DNA of 64,000 bases from Phoronis australis (lineage: Eukaryota; Phoronida; Phoronidae). The notes beneath the pieces are model-generated. The model was not told where the DNA came from, did no database searches, and saw nothing but the letters and a program-made list of their open reading frames with translations. Of the stretch, positions 23,801-35,900 are shown piece by piece; position 1 is the stretch's first letter, and the number at the start of each line of letters is the position of its first letter. Location: assembly GCA_002633005.1 (NCBI GenBank), contig NMRA01000178.1, positions 136,240 to 200,239 of the forward strand. Direction: 5' to 3'. The translations under genes and the position numbers were made by a program.

Positions 23801-26800
23801 TATAGCGGCATTCAGACTAGCCTCGTCTTTTCAAAAAGTACACAGACCGAAATTAAAAGGATTTGCTGTAACTGTAATATTAGCTGTGGAAGTGAACGTT
23901 CAATTAGTGCTCTCTAACCAACACGTGTATTCAAGTAGCTAACTAAGCAATTTGAAGTAGGAGGAAATGGAAATAGACGGTGAGAAATGCCCCCTAAATT
24001 TGATCTGTGATGTCAAAGTTATTGAAAATGCAAACTAGTTAAATCTGAACTCCTTCCATTTGTTTGAGCTGTTCAAACGTTGCATCTGGAACGATTGCAA
24101 AACTTTGTCAGGCTTTGTTTGCCCAGGCTGAATCACGTATTCATGCGTGAAACTAATGTGCAAATTTCAGAAAAATCTTGTGTCTTATGATGGTAAGTTA
24201 TTCAACAGTTAGTTTTGCATGGAACAAAATTCCTCGAAATGCTTTGGTATTGCGTGCAGAATTCTGTTAATGTGTGATTTGAGGTTGCTCCTTTGACACT
24301 GAATAGTTCACTACCTTGACTTGACTGCAGGTCCGTACTTATTCCTGGGTGGACTAGTCACCTTTCTGATGTCTAAAGAGATCTGGGTGATTGACCACGG
24401 TTTCGCGGAGGTGCTGGGTTTCTGGTCTGCTGTCATTTTCCTGAACCGAAAGATTGGCAAGTCAACTGCAGAGTACCTGGATAATTTAGTTGAGGTTAGT
24501 TCCATTATTTCTTCAAATAATTAGCTACCATCAGACACCAATGCTTTGCATCAAGTTAACTATATTTATTTACCCAGACTACTGACAGTGATTCAGTGCT
24601 GTACCCACGTCTGTATTTTCTGGTGCTGAGGTCCTTGTATGTGATAGGTTGTCCAATGTGTTTGATCCGACACAGTAGTGAATTGAAGACACTGCCAGAG
24701 TCAGTTTTGCAACACCAAGGTGAAACTGTCATCAAGGTCGGGTACTGCCTAATAAATAATAATGCAGCTCAAATGGGACAGTTGCGGTGCTTTACAAATA
24801 GTTTGTTAGATTTCAGTTACAATCAGTTGGCTCTGAATATTGAAAAAACAATGAATCCCTAGTTTCTAGTGATGTAATAACTGAAATCCCCCTTTTCTAA
24901 TAATCCGCTAGTCCCTGTGATGTCCCATAGTGTCAAGTGTATCCATTTCGCCTGGTAGAAGAGATCAAAGTTTCAAATTAAATCATTCGAAACAACTGTT
25001 CAGAAAAGGAAATGTGAATTAAAAATCTGGACTGTTTTTAGCCGAGATGAAAACAAAAGCTTTTGTATTGTGAGTTTAGTGAAGAAAGAAAAATTACGTA
25101 CTTTACAATGCCAAGATCATTGGCTAAAAGTTGAATTAATCTGAAAACTAATATTTTGGGTTAAATTTCACGCATTCTTGCAATGACTTATTACAAAAAA
25201 TGATTTCTAAAATGTGGGACACAAACAAGTTCTAAATATGGGGTACAAGTGTGCCTAAAACGTGCAATATAAGGATACAATTCATTTGAAAGCCATGTAA
25301 TGTTAGTGCACAAATGACGTTCGCGCTCTAGCATGATGACGATTACTTAAAATTTTGAGAAGTGGGTATCTGTGGTTTGTTACATAAAATTAAACATGCA
25401 GTTTCGAGCATTGTTTTGTGTCCATTGCAACAATCTCATGTGTTCAACTGTCTGCCTATTTACCATAGTCTATCTACCAAAGTATTGTTTTTCGTTACCA
25501 TGACAGCAATTCACTCAGCGTGACCACATCAAGCCTATTGAAAATAGTAAAGTGAAGCTGCAGGAAGGTGTGGCTGATGCTGAGAAGGCTATCTGGCAAG
25601 AAGAAGGTCACCAGACCCTGTTTGAGGCCAAGAAGGTATTTTGTTGTTGGGGGATTGGTGATACACTGAGTCTGATTGGTGATACACTGAGTCTTGACAG
25701 AGGGTGGAATAACGTTACACACTAAATATCTTCAAGTGCTCTATTGAGTCGCTGCTCATTTAGACCATTTTGATACCTATTTTAGTCTAAATTAAATATA
25801 GTTTTTCTGTTATAGACTACACAATGCAGAGATAGCCTCTGTGACCACTTGTAAGTGATTGCAGGGTTGTTGTGAGTGTACTGACTAAACATGGTGGCTA
25901 TACAGAGATACGGCTGCTAAGCAGAATGTAATGCTTGTGTGTTGAATAGTTGAGATAGTCTGTGTTGACAGCTGCCACACAAGTTGTTTAGTGGAAGTTT
26001 CTCGTCTTTTGAGTGTTGCTATTTTCTTTTCTAAAAGTCACTCTAAGTATTGTTTACAGTCCCCTATGAGTTGTATGTTTACAGTCATATCTAAAATGCT
26101 CTTTTCCCCTTTCAGGAGCATGTAGACTTCCAACTAGAAGCCATATACCGTGAAAGACTCAACTCTGTATATCAGCAAGTTAAAAAAAGACTTGTAAGTA
26201 TACAGTTGTATTAACATGAGACAGTAAAACCTGTTGTAAATGCTGTAGGTTTTAGTGCTTTTATGTCTGCAATACAGTTTGGGGCCCAGTAATATTTGTG
26301 AAAACCACATGCTCCAAGCATTTTCAAGAACATATCAATTGGCACACTTGTTTTTTTGGTGTTTTTGTTGGATGTGGACACCTAATATTGAGTTGTTATT
26401 CAGTGTTTGTGTTCTGTGTGAAGGAACTGCTGAGTGATTTCTGTTGTTCAGTCATAACTGTTTCGTCATTGTTCCCAAGAATTTTTTCTATTACGGGTGC
26501 ACTGGCAAATGCCATTCGAGTCGTAGGTTTCTGAAACATGAGAACATACTTTGGAACTTGTTACCGAAAGTGATATGAACTCTGCATCAGTGTGTAGACA
26601 AGACGTTTGCAGATTTGTTGTTCACAATACATGTGGTATTACCAGCTCGGAGAGTTCACTACAGGTGTCTGCGAGGTTGTTGCCGGTGTTAAGTGGCTAA
26701 AAAATTTGACATCAGCACCGGCCTTGTAGCCATTTGTCTACTCAGCAAGTGTTCACCAACTACTGTGGTGTTAAAAGCTCATGGGCTGATACATTGATCT

Positions 26801-27802
26801 AAGAACACTTGTTCTGAAGGATCATGGACTGATTGAACTGATCTTGCAAAGAACATTGTATTGATGGTTAGGGGCATCTTTAGTAGTCCAACTGGTGCAG
26901 TCATCGTGGATATATGATTAGTGCACAGAGGCCTACAGGTTGGGCCAAAAAATTGACTGGTCTCGTGTGATATGAAGCCTGGCCACAAGAGTCCGACATT
27001 GGGCAAGATTGTAATTCTAGTGTAGAGATGTTGAGAATTGGTTTGATACATGGTAAATCGCAGATATTTTAATTTGGTGTTAACCATTAAAAGTTAACTT
27101 GGTGGTAATCTGATCATTATTACTATGTCAGGATTACCAGCTGGAGTTAGAGAACACACAGCGTAGGTTTGAACATCAACATATGGTCAATTGGATCACA
27201 CAGAGTGTACTCAAAGGCATCACACCTCAACAGGTGAGTGAGACTGCTAGAAAGTACTGTCAATTTGCAGGTCTGGTCTTGTGACAATTATGAAGGTTTT
27301 CCTCTGTTTGTATGCATTGTGCTCATTACTTGTGTGCTTTGTTCAATTTAACAAGTCAAACTCGGCTATAATGTTAAGGAGTGTCTAGAATTGTGTATAC
27401 TGTTGGGGGTATTAGTCGGATATAATGTGCCCGCATTTTGGGAACCAGTTTTCTGCATTGAATAACAGGTACCAAACTGGTTCTCAGAATCTAGGAACAT
27501 TGAACCATTGACCTCTTGGCTATCAGTTCTATGTCATGGTATGATCAGGCGCAGTCTCATCACTAGCTGTAATGTTTGTAGTCTCATCACTTGGTGAATT
27601 GTTCGCAGAGTTCAACTGTTGAATTCAGGGAACCATTCGCAATACTTACAAGTTTTTGCTTTGAAGTTTTTCCACCTTGTTGTATTTTAAAACAGAATTG
27701 TTGAGACACTGCTGGTACAAGTGTTTGTGTTGTTTATTGTAGGAAAAAGATAGTTTAAAGAAGTGTATAACAGACCTCAAGTCACTATCTGCCACTGCAT
27801 AG
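20816..27802 (+). CDS. ATP5PB: ATP synthase peripheral stalk-membrane subunit b, mitochondrial (complete gene)
   Basis: Eight plus-strand exons: 20816-20843, 22900-22933, 23272-23468, 24331-24494, 25507-25635, 26116-26193, 27132-27233, 27743-27802; 792 nt, 263 aa, all junctions in phase with GT-AG introns. The protein is the b subunit of the F1Fo ATP synthase stator, which anchors F1 to the inner mitochondrial membrane. It starts MLSRLALRC, an arginine-bearing, acid-free presequence like human MLSR. The family core is clear: [30 protein letters not shown], then a hydrophobic hairpin to about residue 130. The C-terminal half is a charged helix with [19 protein letters not shown] and MVNWITQSV, which match human TYRERLYRVYKEVKNRL and MIHWVEKHV. 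The length is near human (256 aa). The first exon is 28 nt, recovered because [10 protein letters not shown] joins the second exon ([11 protein letters not shown]) in phase. Confidence 0.97.
21290..22015. mobile_element. Long imperfect palindrome (foldback/MITE-like element) in ATP5PB intron 1
   Basis: The left arm (ggagtaaacgg, tgatcactatctctagctgg, ggagctcctaagagcttcat, tcacactgactaaaacatca, catagagggaca, gttcccaaattcggtaactcg) recurs inverted in the right arm up to ttactccactttt near 22010. The core hairpin meets at TGACGTCA (21595-21602). The right arm carries an extra block of about 100 bp with its own palindrome (ctcactgaataacgg / ttattcagtgaaag, about 21940-21985). No transposase is visible. 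Relatives occur at 20150, 45420-45890 and in the 59-60 kb duplication. Confidence 0.8.
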
Positions 27803-27979
27803 AATGAGACAAGTTTGGATGTATTGATGATCATGGTGTGAACTTCCAGGCAACAGTTATAGGCTTTATATACTGAAAAGTAAACTGGTGTGTTACTTGG
27901 AACAAAGATTGTTATAGACTGTGTTTCAGTTCACCTTCTTGAAATTGTGGCGTTTTTGTAAAAATGTGTTATTAGGATG

Positions 27980-27985
27980 AATAAA
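27980..27985 (+). terminator. Polyadenylation signal of ATP5PB
   Basis: Canonical AATAAA 178 bp after the stop codon, the first strong hexamer downstream. The cleavage site is expected near 28000. Confidence 0.7.
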
Positions 27986-27999
27986 TTATGACTGTTAAA

Positions 28000-30900
28000 C
28001 TACAAATTCTTTTCTCCTCATGCCTTCTGGCATAAATTTTTGCGAATGTCGAGATTTGACTCGATCTTGGAAACGTAAAAGCCAGATGATGTCATGGATA
28101 AAATCAGTTACGACTATCAATCTGAAAGTAAATTGACTGTCAAAATTGACTTTGTCTTACACCACACGCTGCTTCTAATTCTACATTGGAACTTGTTCTC
28201 ATGGTTTTACATAGATGCACGTGATGGTAAACAAATATAAATGTCCTCACTTGCAATTTAGAGGTAAATCCTCAAACTGATGAAAGCAGTAATATTCAGC
28301 AAGTAACAAATGTGCATACACATGGGAGATAATCGGAAGTTACACCCTACTCTGTTGAAAACCATTTCATAGTGCACTTGCACCCATTTGTAATATGCCT
28401 TAGAACATTTCTATTCTGAACTTGCAAAGATCAGCTTGCTGTCGATGTGTTTTTCAAGCAAGGCAGCCAAGAGTGTATTGAATTATAAAGCACTGAGGTG
28501 TTGCTAATGGAAAGAGACAAAGTAATACTACAACCCAGTTGACCACATGCATCCTGACAGTCTTGCACTCTGGTAAAAGTGAATAAAAAAAGTTCAGTGA
28601 ATCTAGGAGATTGTGCATTGATGTGAAAATAGGCTGAATCAATATATAACACGTACACAAGGTCACGGGTAAAAACAAAAGGAACAGGGAGTGATCTTTT
28701 GGTTTATTTGAAAAATTTCAATTGCATTGAATACAAACATTTCCAAGGCTAGTTGCTAAGTGTGTTTCACAAACCACTAGGATTGGAACACAACAAAAAT
28801 TTTAGTTCAAATTATCACAGGTGCAGGACCGATTCTTCAAGAGGATGAGAGTATTACGAGTTCTATTTTAAAGTGGCAATAAACCCGCATTCTGTCGAAA
28901 CAAAGTTTGTTTAGACCTCTTGACACTAAAAGATTAGTTTCCACCTGTTCATTACTCAGATGAGAAGTGATTTTATATCTTGCAAATAAATGATGGGTTG
29001 CGTTTTTTACGCGGTGCTTTGCGATTAAAATGACATGACAAGTCGACACATGGAGTCTGGTCTTTAGCCATAGGAAACTGTCTGTGATTCAACAAGCCCA
29101 GAATAACACCTATTTCGATCAAGGAACAATAGAACAATTTTATGATGGGACGTTATCTAAATAGTTTTGTGACAGAAATGGAGTTTGTAGCCCCTTTAGA
29201 ATGAGTCTACGCAGACTAATACCATAGCAGAGACTAGACGACTCCGATCTAATCTACCGCATAATTTGTTACGGCACGACAAAGGCTGGCTATCCCTACA
29301 AGGGATTGGTACCATCTACACAATGCCCTGGTGGGGCCTGGTGTAAGTTTGTAGTAAATGGACAACACTGAAGTGACACCTATCAGGCTAGTCAACTTGC
29401 AGAACTTTCCAAATAAGGAAGGCAATAGCCAGAAACTTGAATGTACGAACAGCTTGCACGGAGCCAGTGTGCTCTACTACAGGCTGGAAAAAGTTCACAT
29501 TTATAGAACACAGCCCAAAAATAACTTGTGGAACCCAGTGACATCCTGAAGAACTATTTGATGAAGGCTTTAAAATGTAGGCAGAGTCAGAAGTTCACAC
29601 ATCCTAAAGACAACTGGGACGGACTTGGTGGGCACAAATTAAGCGCATCTACAAACTGGAGAATTGACCACAGAATGTACAGATTTGTTGAGTCTATCGA
29701 CCAGGCTACCATAGAGTGATGACTTAGTGACCAGTAAACAGCTCGGCTGTTATGTTTGAAAAAAGATTAGCTGTTGTGGACTTACTAATGGTATAAAGTT
29801 TTTAGTAAAACCACTTTCTATTCGCAATGTCATGAATAAATGCTTATCCATCTTTAGAGGGCATACACTTTTCATCACATGTGAAGCAACTGAAAAAAAT
29901 ATTTATTCACACAAGTAAAAACAGCTTAAAATGTATTCTCTAAAAAGCGATGACAACGCCATTAACAAAAATATGTCAATGTTTTTTCATTTCAGCAGGA
30001 AACAGCTGTTGTATTCAATGAAGTTCTGTATTTGAAGTTCACAGGTCATACAAAAGGTCAAGCATGGGTCACCAGAAGCCAGAACTAAGTTACATGACAA
30101 AAATATCTATCTACATGTATAGAAATGAGTCATACTTATCTACAGTTTTCTACACAGCACAGTACAAGTACGTACATTCTCAATAGTCACACATGTCACA
30201 GACATTCCAACACAACATAGAAACTTGAGCTAACGAAGATTGTACTCTTAAAATTAATCAAATAAATTGACAGACTACAGCTAAAATGTTAATGTTAAAA
30301 CAGTTTGAAAAGAAATGAGCGTTTGACTAAGTGAAATGGCCATGTTTTGTCATGCATAGATCAGACGGTAATCATCAGCTCAAGTTGTCTGACCTCAACC
30401 TAGTGTTTTTGAATCTTCAAAATAACAAGCTTCGAATAACTTAAGTTTCAAATTCAGCCCTTGCAAAGCCTTATGGGAGTGGCTCACTCCGTCTGAAAAA
30501 AATCTTTAAATCCCAAAAATCTGATTATGTGGCATTACCACTGGCCAGCACCCAGATGGCATTCTGAGATGTGTAAATAGTACCAGCTAATAATAGTAAA
30601 ATGTAAGACATGATACAATATAACATATATAAAGAACCACAAAGACAATAGCTACAATGTATCGCATGGAATATTTACAATTATAGTGGATGAATACAAA
30701 ACTTATGGTACAACCCAGTATTTCAGACAGATTCTATCACGATACACATCAGGGCTTGGAATGACCAATGGCGAAAAACGCGGAAATTTTTACGGCCCGA
30801 AACATGCGCAGCCAGCCTTGAAAAAGTCAGTGTGGACCTTTTGTCAACCAAAATCGAGAGGACCAAAAAGAAAAAAAAAAAAAAAACGGTACCACCTCCG

Positions 30901-31550
30901 GAAGCGTGTGCCTGCGTCTGTCACTCGTCTGCCACTCCCACCTCCAAGCATTTTTTTGCTGCAGAGTCGTAGTATTTGTCACCACAGTTTACAATCACAC
31001 GAGCCGCCATTGAGGAAATCCACCATGCTATCCCAGATGCCCCGGCAATGTTGACAATTTACGTTCCTCGAGCAACTTCCGCTTTTCGAGGTGAAAGTCG
31101 TCGGCAACGCGGCGGTAAGAAAGACATTTGCCGCGGAAATTTTATATCAAATCTGATTTTTTTTACGCGGAAATAAAATAAAATACGCGGAAAGAACATT
31201 TGAAAAAAGCGGAAATCCGCGTTTTCGCGGAAAATTCCAAGCCCTGACACATGTGATTCAGTGTAGCTGTTCTGTCCAGTCACCGGTACATGATGCAGAA
31301 ATTGTGGTTCCCCTCCTTATACTAAATGCAAACATTTTGTTTACAGTACACACATTCAAAAAGTGTCAACATATTTAACGTCGTGTTGACTGCCCTTCAC
31401 ATTACAAACAGTGACACTGCCTTACTGCACGTCAGTTCATTGTATCTAACAAATGCTTCAGATGTAATCACACTCTTGCCATACCAAAAAATGTTTCTGT
31501 ACAACCGTTCAATGCATCCGACCAATTATGCAACTGACGCTAAACAGTGG
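28000..31550. other. Convergent intergenic region between ATP5PB and INCENP
   Basis: No exon is supported. It probably contains the INCENP 3' UTR at its right end and one CAGGG-ended element (30750-31246). The small frames at 28431, 28837 and 29358 show no domain. Confidence 0.4.
30750..31246. mobile_element. Non-autonomous DNA element with CAGGGCTTGGAAT inverted ends
   Basis: It begins cagggcttggaatgacc and ends attccaagccctg, perfectly inverted over 13 bp, and is flanked on both sides by acacat (30744-30749 and 31247-31252), a target-site duplication of 6 bp. CAGGG ends recall hAT elements, but those make 8-bp duplications, so the class is uncertain. Inside are poly(A), gcggaaat repeats and no intact transposase. 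A 248-bp relative lies at 39544-39791. Confidence 0.8.
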
Positions 31551-31746
31551 TCCAATGTATTACTACCTATTTCCTTATCATAAAACATGTTTGTGTAGCA
31601 ATGAGTGCCAGATGGTCCAATGTATTCCTACCTATTTCCTTATCATACAACATGTTTGTGTAGTAATGAGTGCCAGATGGTCCAATGTATTACTACCTTT
31701 TTTCCAAATCACACAACATGTTTGTGTAAGGGCGAGTGCCAGATGG
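31551..31746 (-). repeat. 65-bp tandem triplication across the INCENP stop codon
   Basis: Units start at 31551, 31616 and 31681. The rightmost copy contains the last 12 or so INCENP codons and the TGA (31711-31709); the other two lie downstream in the 3' UTR and repeat the same tail-coding DNA (ccatctggcactc, acacaaacatgtt) without coding role. Confidence 0.88.
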
Positions 31747-32977
31747 CTGAGCTGGTGCGTTTGTTAAACCGAACCTTCTTCTTGGTGAACATAATGTTGA
31801 GATCAGGCATGTCCACTGTGGGGAAGATTGTGTCTAGGTTGGGCGGATGGTAGTGTTGGTTGATCAAGGCACACTTTAGTGCTGAACCTGCAGTGGAGAC
31901 GGACTAATGTTAAACCATGAAGTAACAACAAGCTGTCTCTCATAAAGTGAACTTGGGTATGAGTTAAACTATCAGTAACGTGTCTAGAATATATTGTTGG
32001 GCTTAGAAAACCAATTCGATATTGATTGGGTCACGTGACCATGTCTTTTTACTGAAGCTTGGCAGAAAGGAAACGTACGTCCATAGCAAAACGACAACAT
32101 CAATAACATGTCTGCAGTAAATTTCAAAATGAAAATCACAAAAATGCTGTCACACCTTTTAAAATTATTTTGTCACTTTTGTCAGTCTTGTTTTAGGCAT
32201 TTTTTACAAAAATCAACAAATAATCCAATTTCATAGCTCTTCATACAAAAGTGACACATTTTAAATACAATACCTGACTGCATTGGGTGTATTTATAGAG
32301 TTTGATGGGCAATGGGTAGTTTCATTAATGAATTTCATATGGTGGGTGTTGTATCATTTTACACCTGCAGTCATGGACTTTTTTCTATGCAACTAAATCC
32401 CTACATATGCCCATAAACAAAAGTACGGAAGGATTTTATGAATTTGATCCCAAACTCCATAAACTTTGACTGCATAAAATCAACAATTTACATAAAACAA
32501 AGGACCCACTTGTACAATGCAGAACATAAGTCCCAATAAGAACGTGGTGTCATCTATGTTTATGATTATCACCAGACAAACAAATGTTGTTGTCAATAAA
32601 CCTAACAAAAAATTGACACTTGTCATTAGCACGTATGAACTTGCCCTATCAAACCTACCTGTCACCTTATGAACCCAAGCTGATGCCCTTTGAACCCAGA
32701 CTGATGCCCTTTGAACCCAGCCTGGTGGCCTATGAACTCTACCTGACACCCAATGAACACTACTTGATGATCTGTAGACCTCCCTGATGCCCTGTAGATC
32801 CTGCCTGACGCCCTATAAACCCTAACCGACAGCCTATGAACCATACCTGATGCCCAGCTGGGAATCTTTTTCCGCGGCTGTTCCTCATCATCAGTCGAGT
32901 CGTCAGGTTGAAGATCCGTGATGTCATAGTTGTCGACGGAGGGTGGCTTGTATTTTTTCACTGGAGTGAGTGCATAT
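31709..32977 (-). other. INCENP: IN-box (Aurora B-binding) exons of INCENP
   Basis: Exon 32977-32847 encodes YALTPVKKYKPPS, then DNYDI and DDSTDDEEQPRKKIPSWAS. After an intron with a 21-bp minisatellite, exon 31887-31709 encodes ALINQHYHPPNL, FNKRTSSAIW and the stop. Family knowledge: this region wraps Aurora B and the TSS serines are phosphorylated in feedback activation. All diagnostic residues are present. Confidence 0.95.
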
Positions 32978-35900
32978 CTGAAGCAAGAACACGTGTGGTT
33001 TCAAAATATTCACTGAAAATCAGTACTGATGTAGTCACAAGTGTACGCGTAATGCTTTAATTAATAAAACTTAATACGACCGTGAGCATATTGCCTATGT
33101 CATTTTAGATCTTGAACATGGGCAGTAAGTAAACCACCTTGTGTACAAACTTTACTATCAAATGGCACACACAATCAATATGTGGTTCACATTGGAGGGA
33201 AGCTACAGTTAAAAAGAACAGCATCCATGTGTGTTAGGTTTAACCACTGCATCAAATTGAAGAAATTTACATTTTGTGTCACCTCTGTATTGAGTGACAC
33301 AACAATGAAGGGTTTCCCTTATAATGCAATGAGCTGTTGTTACGAAAACTTCTAAGCTGTTATTTGCCGAGTACTATGAAATTTTCCAAAGACTGAATTT
33401 GATGTCAACCTCAAAACAACATGCTGCATTATTTAAGTAAAACCTTCCACTGGCGCCAATCTATGTCACGTTGCTAGCCTAACATCTAAGCACACTAGCG
33501 CCCTCTACATACGAGTCTGGGTTGTCCTCCTTGTTGAATGTTGAGTTAAGTGTCGACTTATTGGCGGCCTTGCTCGCTGTGTTGGTGGTGTTCAGGCTTG
33601 AGTTATGCTTGTCAATCATTGCCTTCATCTTTTCTTGTTCAGCACGGGCACGCCTCTCTTCCTCGGCACGCTTGCTCTGTTCTTGGGCTTCCTCGCGTAG
33701 CCTCTGCAGCTTCTACAACATTAACAATCAATACAATGTCTACGTCACGTTAAGGACATATAAGAAACTACTTCAACCTGTTTAAGGAATAAAACAGCAA
33801 AGAAGTTCCTCATTCAACTTGGGAAGTAAATTTTCTATTAGACATGTGTTGAACAAGATGGTCCCTTCACATTCAATAGCCTTCATTGATGTGGTCTCTG
33901 AAATTGGTGGCAGTCTGAGCTGGTCTCAAATTAACCTTCACATACTTGCACTTGTTTACTGAGTATCGAGAATTGAAATTTACATTTTGTTACACCAATC
34001 ATATTCCAAAGCTTTACTTTCATGACATAAATTATGGTCATTTGTTATTCTGCAGTCATTAACCCCCACCCATCACCCACTCATTAGTACCCATCCCTTA
34101 CAATCGCCAAACCTTCCCCCCTTCACCCACTCATTAGTACCCATCCCTTACAATCGCTAAACCTTCCACCCTTCACCCACTCACCAGTTCGCGTTCTTTC
34201 TCCAGTCTTTCTTGTTCCTGCCTCTCTTTCTCCTTCCGTCTCTCCAATTCGGCTTTTTCCCTCTCCGCCTTTTCCTTGGCCAACTCCTTTTCCCTGTTAG
34301 ACATTGTAAAAATGTTCATGATGAACACATGTTTCAGCACAAGCTCATTTCCAGAGATGAATACAAGACTTGAGGTTGGCGAAATAAAGGTCACTTATTA
34401 TGAGAGAATGGTACTGCATACAATAAGAATGAAACTAAAATTTTTAAGACCTTATCTCACAGGGTTAATCTAGTTCAAACACATAAAAATAAACAAATCA
34501 AGTAATATGTACCATGGTATGTTTTCTTCTTTTCTGTTATCAAACCAGAAGCATTTTAACAGAATTTTAAGCCACAGCCGAAACCAGAATATCATGGACT
34601 GTGCCATCTATTTCCATGACGTGTGTTCAGGAATGAATACTGAATGCCGGCCATGTTTTCCTTGAAAATGCACTCATTTTTGATAGCACCAGGGTGTAAA
34701 ACCATTATCACCTACCCTCCCTCCCCCCTCAAACACACCCCCCAAAACTCAACCACCCTCCCTGCCTGCTATATCAATCTCCCCCTCCATCAACACTACC
34801 CTCTCACCTTTCCTCTCTTCTCCTCTGTTCTTCTTTCTCTCTCTCCTCTTCAATCTTACGCAGTCTCTCCGCCTCTAACTGCTGTTGTTTTTCGGCCTCA
34901 GCTCTTCTCTCCTCCTCCAGGCGGCGCTGCTCTGCCACCTTACGTTGACGCTCTCTCTCTTCAAACTCTTTCTTACGCTGGATCATCTCATTGTGTCGTC
35001 GTGTCTCTTCCTCCTGTGCACATAAAAATAAAAGAAAAGTTACGTATTTGCAAATTATAAGTGGAAAGTTCTTAACAATACCCGCCACTTAGTAACATCC
35101 ACTACATGGCAGAGCAAGCCCAAATGAGTTAATTGTGTGAAGGAATGGATTGCAACAACGTGAGAATGCAAACAAAAATGTCAGACATGCCCCTATATTT
35201 GTGCTATCACAGAAAAACCAGAAAAAAATTTGAACATAAAATAAAGGTTGCTAAAAAAGTGGGGGAAATACGGAAGATTGGACTTATGCACAAACTTGGA
35301 ATGAAAAAGTCATTTTGAGGCAGACTCCAGAAACCAACGTCACTTTATTTCTCAGGACTCTACCACCCATTAACACAGTCTAGAACACAATCAAAACAAG
35401 TTGACTACATTTCTTCTTGTACAAAACTGAACAATACTAGAGCAAAATATAGGTTCACTTTCAAATGATTCCAATGCTACTTTTCCACTGTTTTTCAAGG
35501 TTTACATCATAATTTTGATGAAGCTAAAGAAAAGTCAACAAAACTAATGTTTGTCTAAAACTACAGATCCCAATGCCTGGCTCCGCCCACCTGCTCCAAT
35601 AGTTTCTGTTGTCTCTGTTCTTCTTCCTGTCGACGCCTGTCTTCTGCCTCCGCCATTTTCTTCTCCCTGTGAATTAAGCAATTTATTGGTAAAATAATAC
35701 AATGAAGTTCCACGTAAACTATTAGAAGTTCGTTCACACAGGCAATATACGGTTTGCAGCCCATTGTTAAGGCATAAGATGTGGCAGCAGAGAGAAAGGT
35801 AAAGTTGAACTAATCAACAAGTGAAGGACATTGGAGGGTAATACAGAACTGTGTCTCTAACCACTATCCTATCCTCTTCCTTGTGGTTCAGTTTGGGGCC

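Noticed and set aside
30686-31176. Plus frames inside the CAGGG element (122 and 66 codons)
   Set aside because: They cross the element boundary or a poly(A) run and show no transposase or other domain.
34644-35060. 138-codon plus-strand frame
   Set aside because: Antisense to the INCENP charged-helix exon 34808-35013 and its C/T-rich intron.
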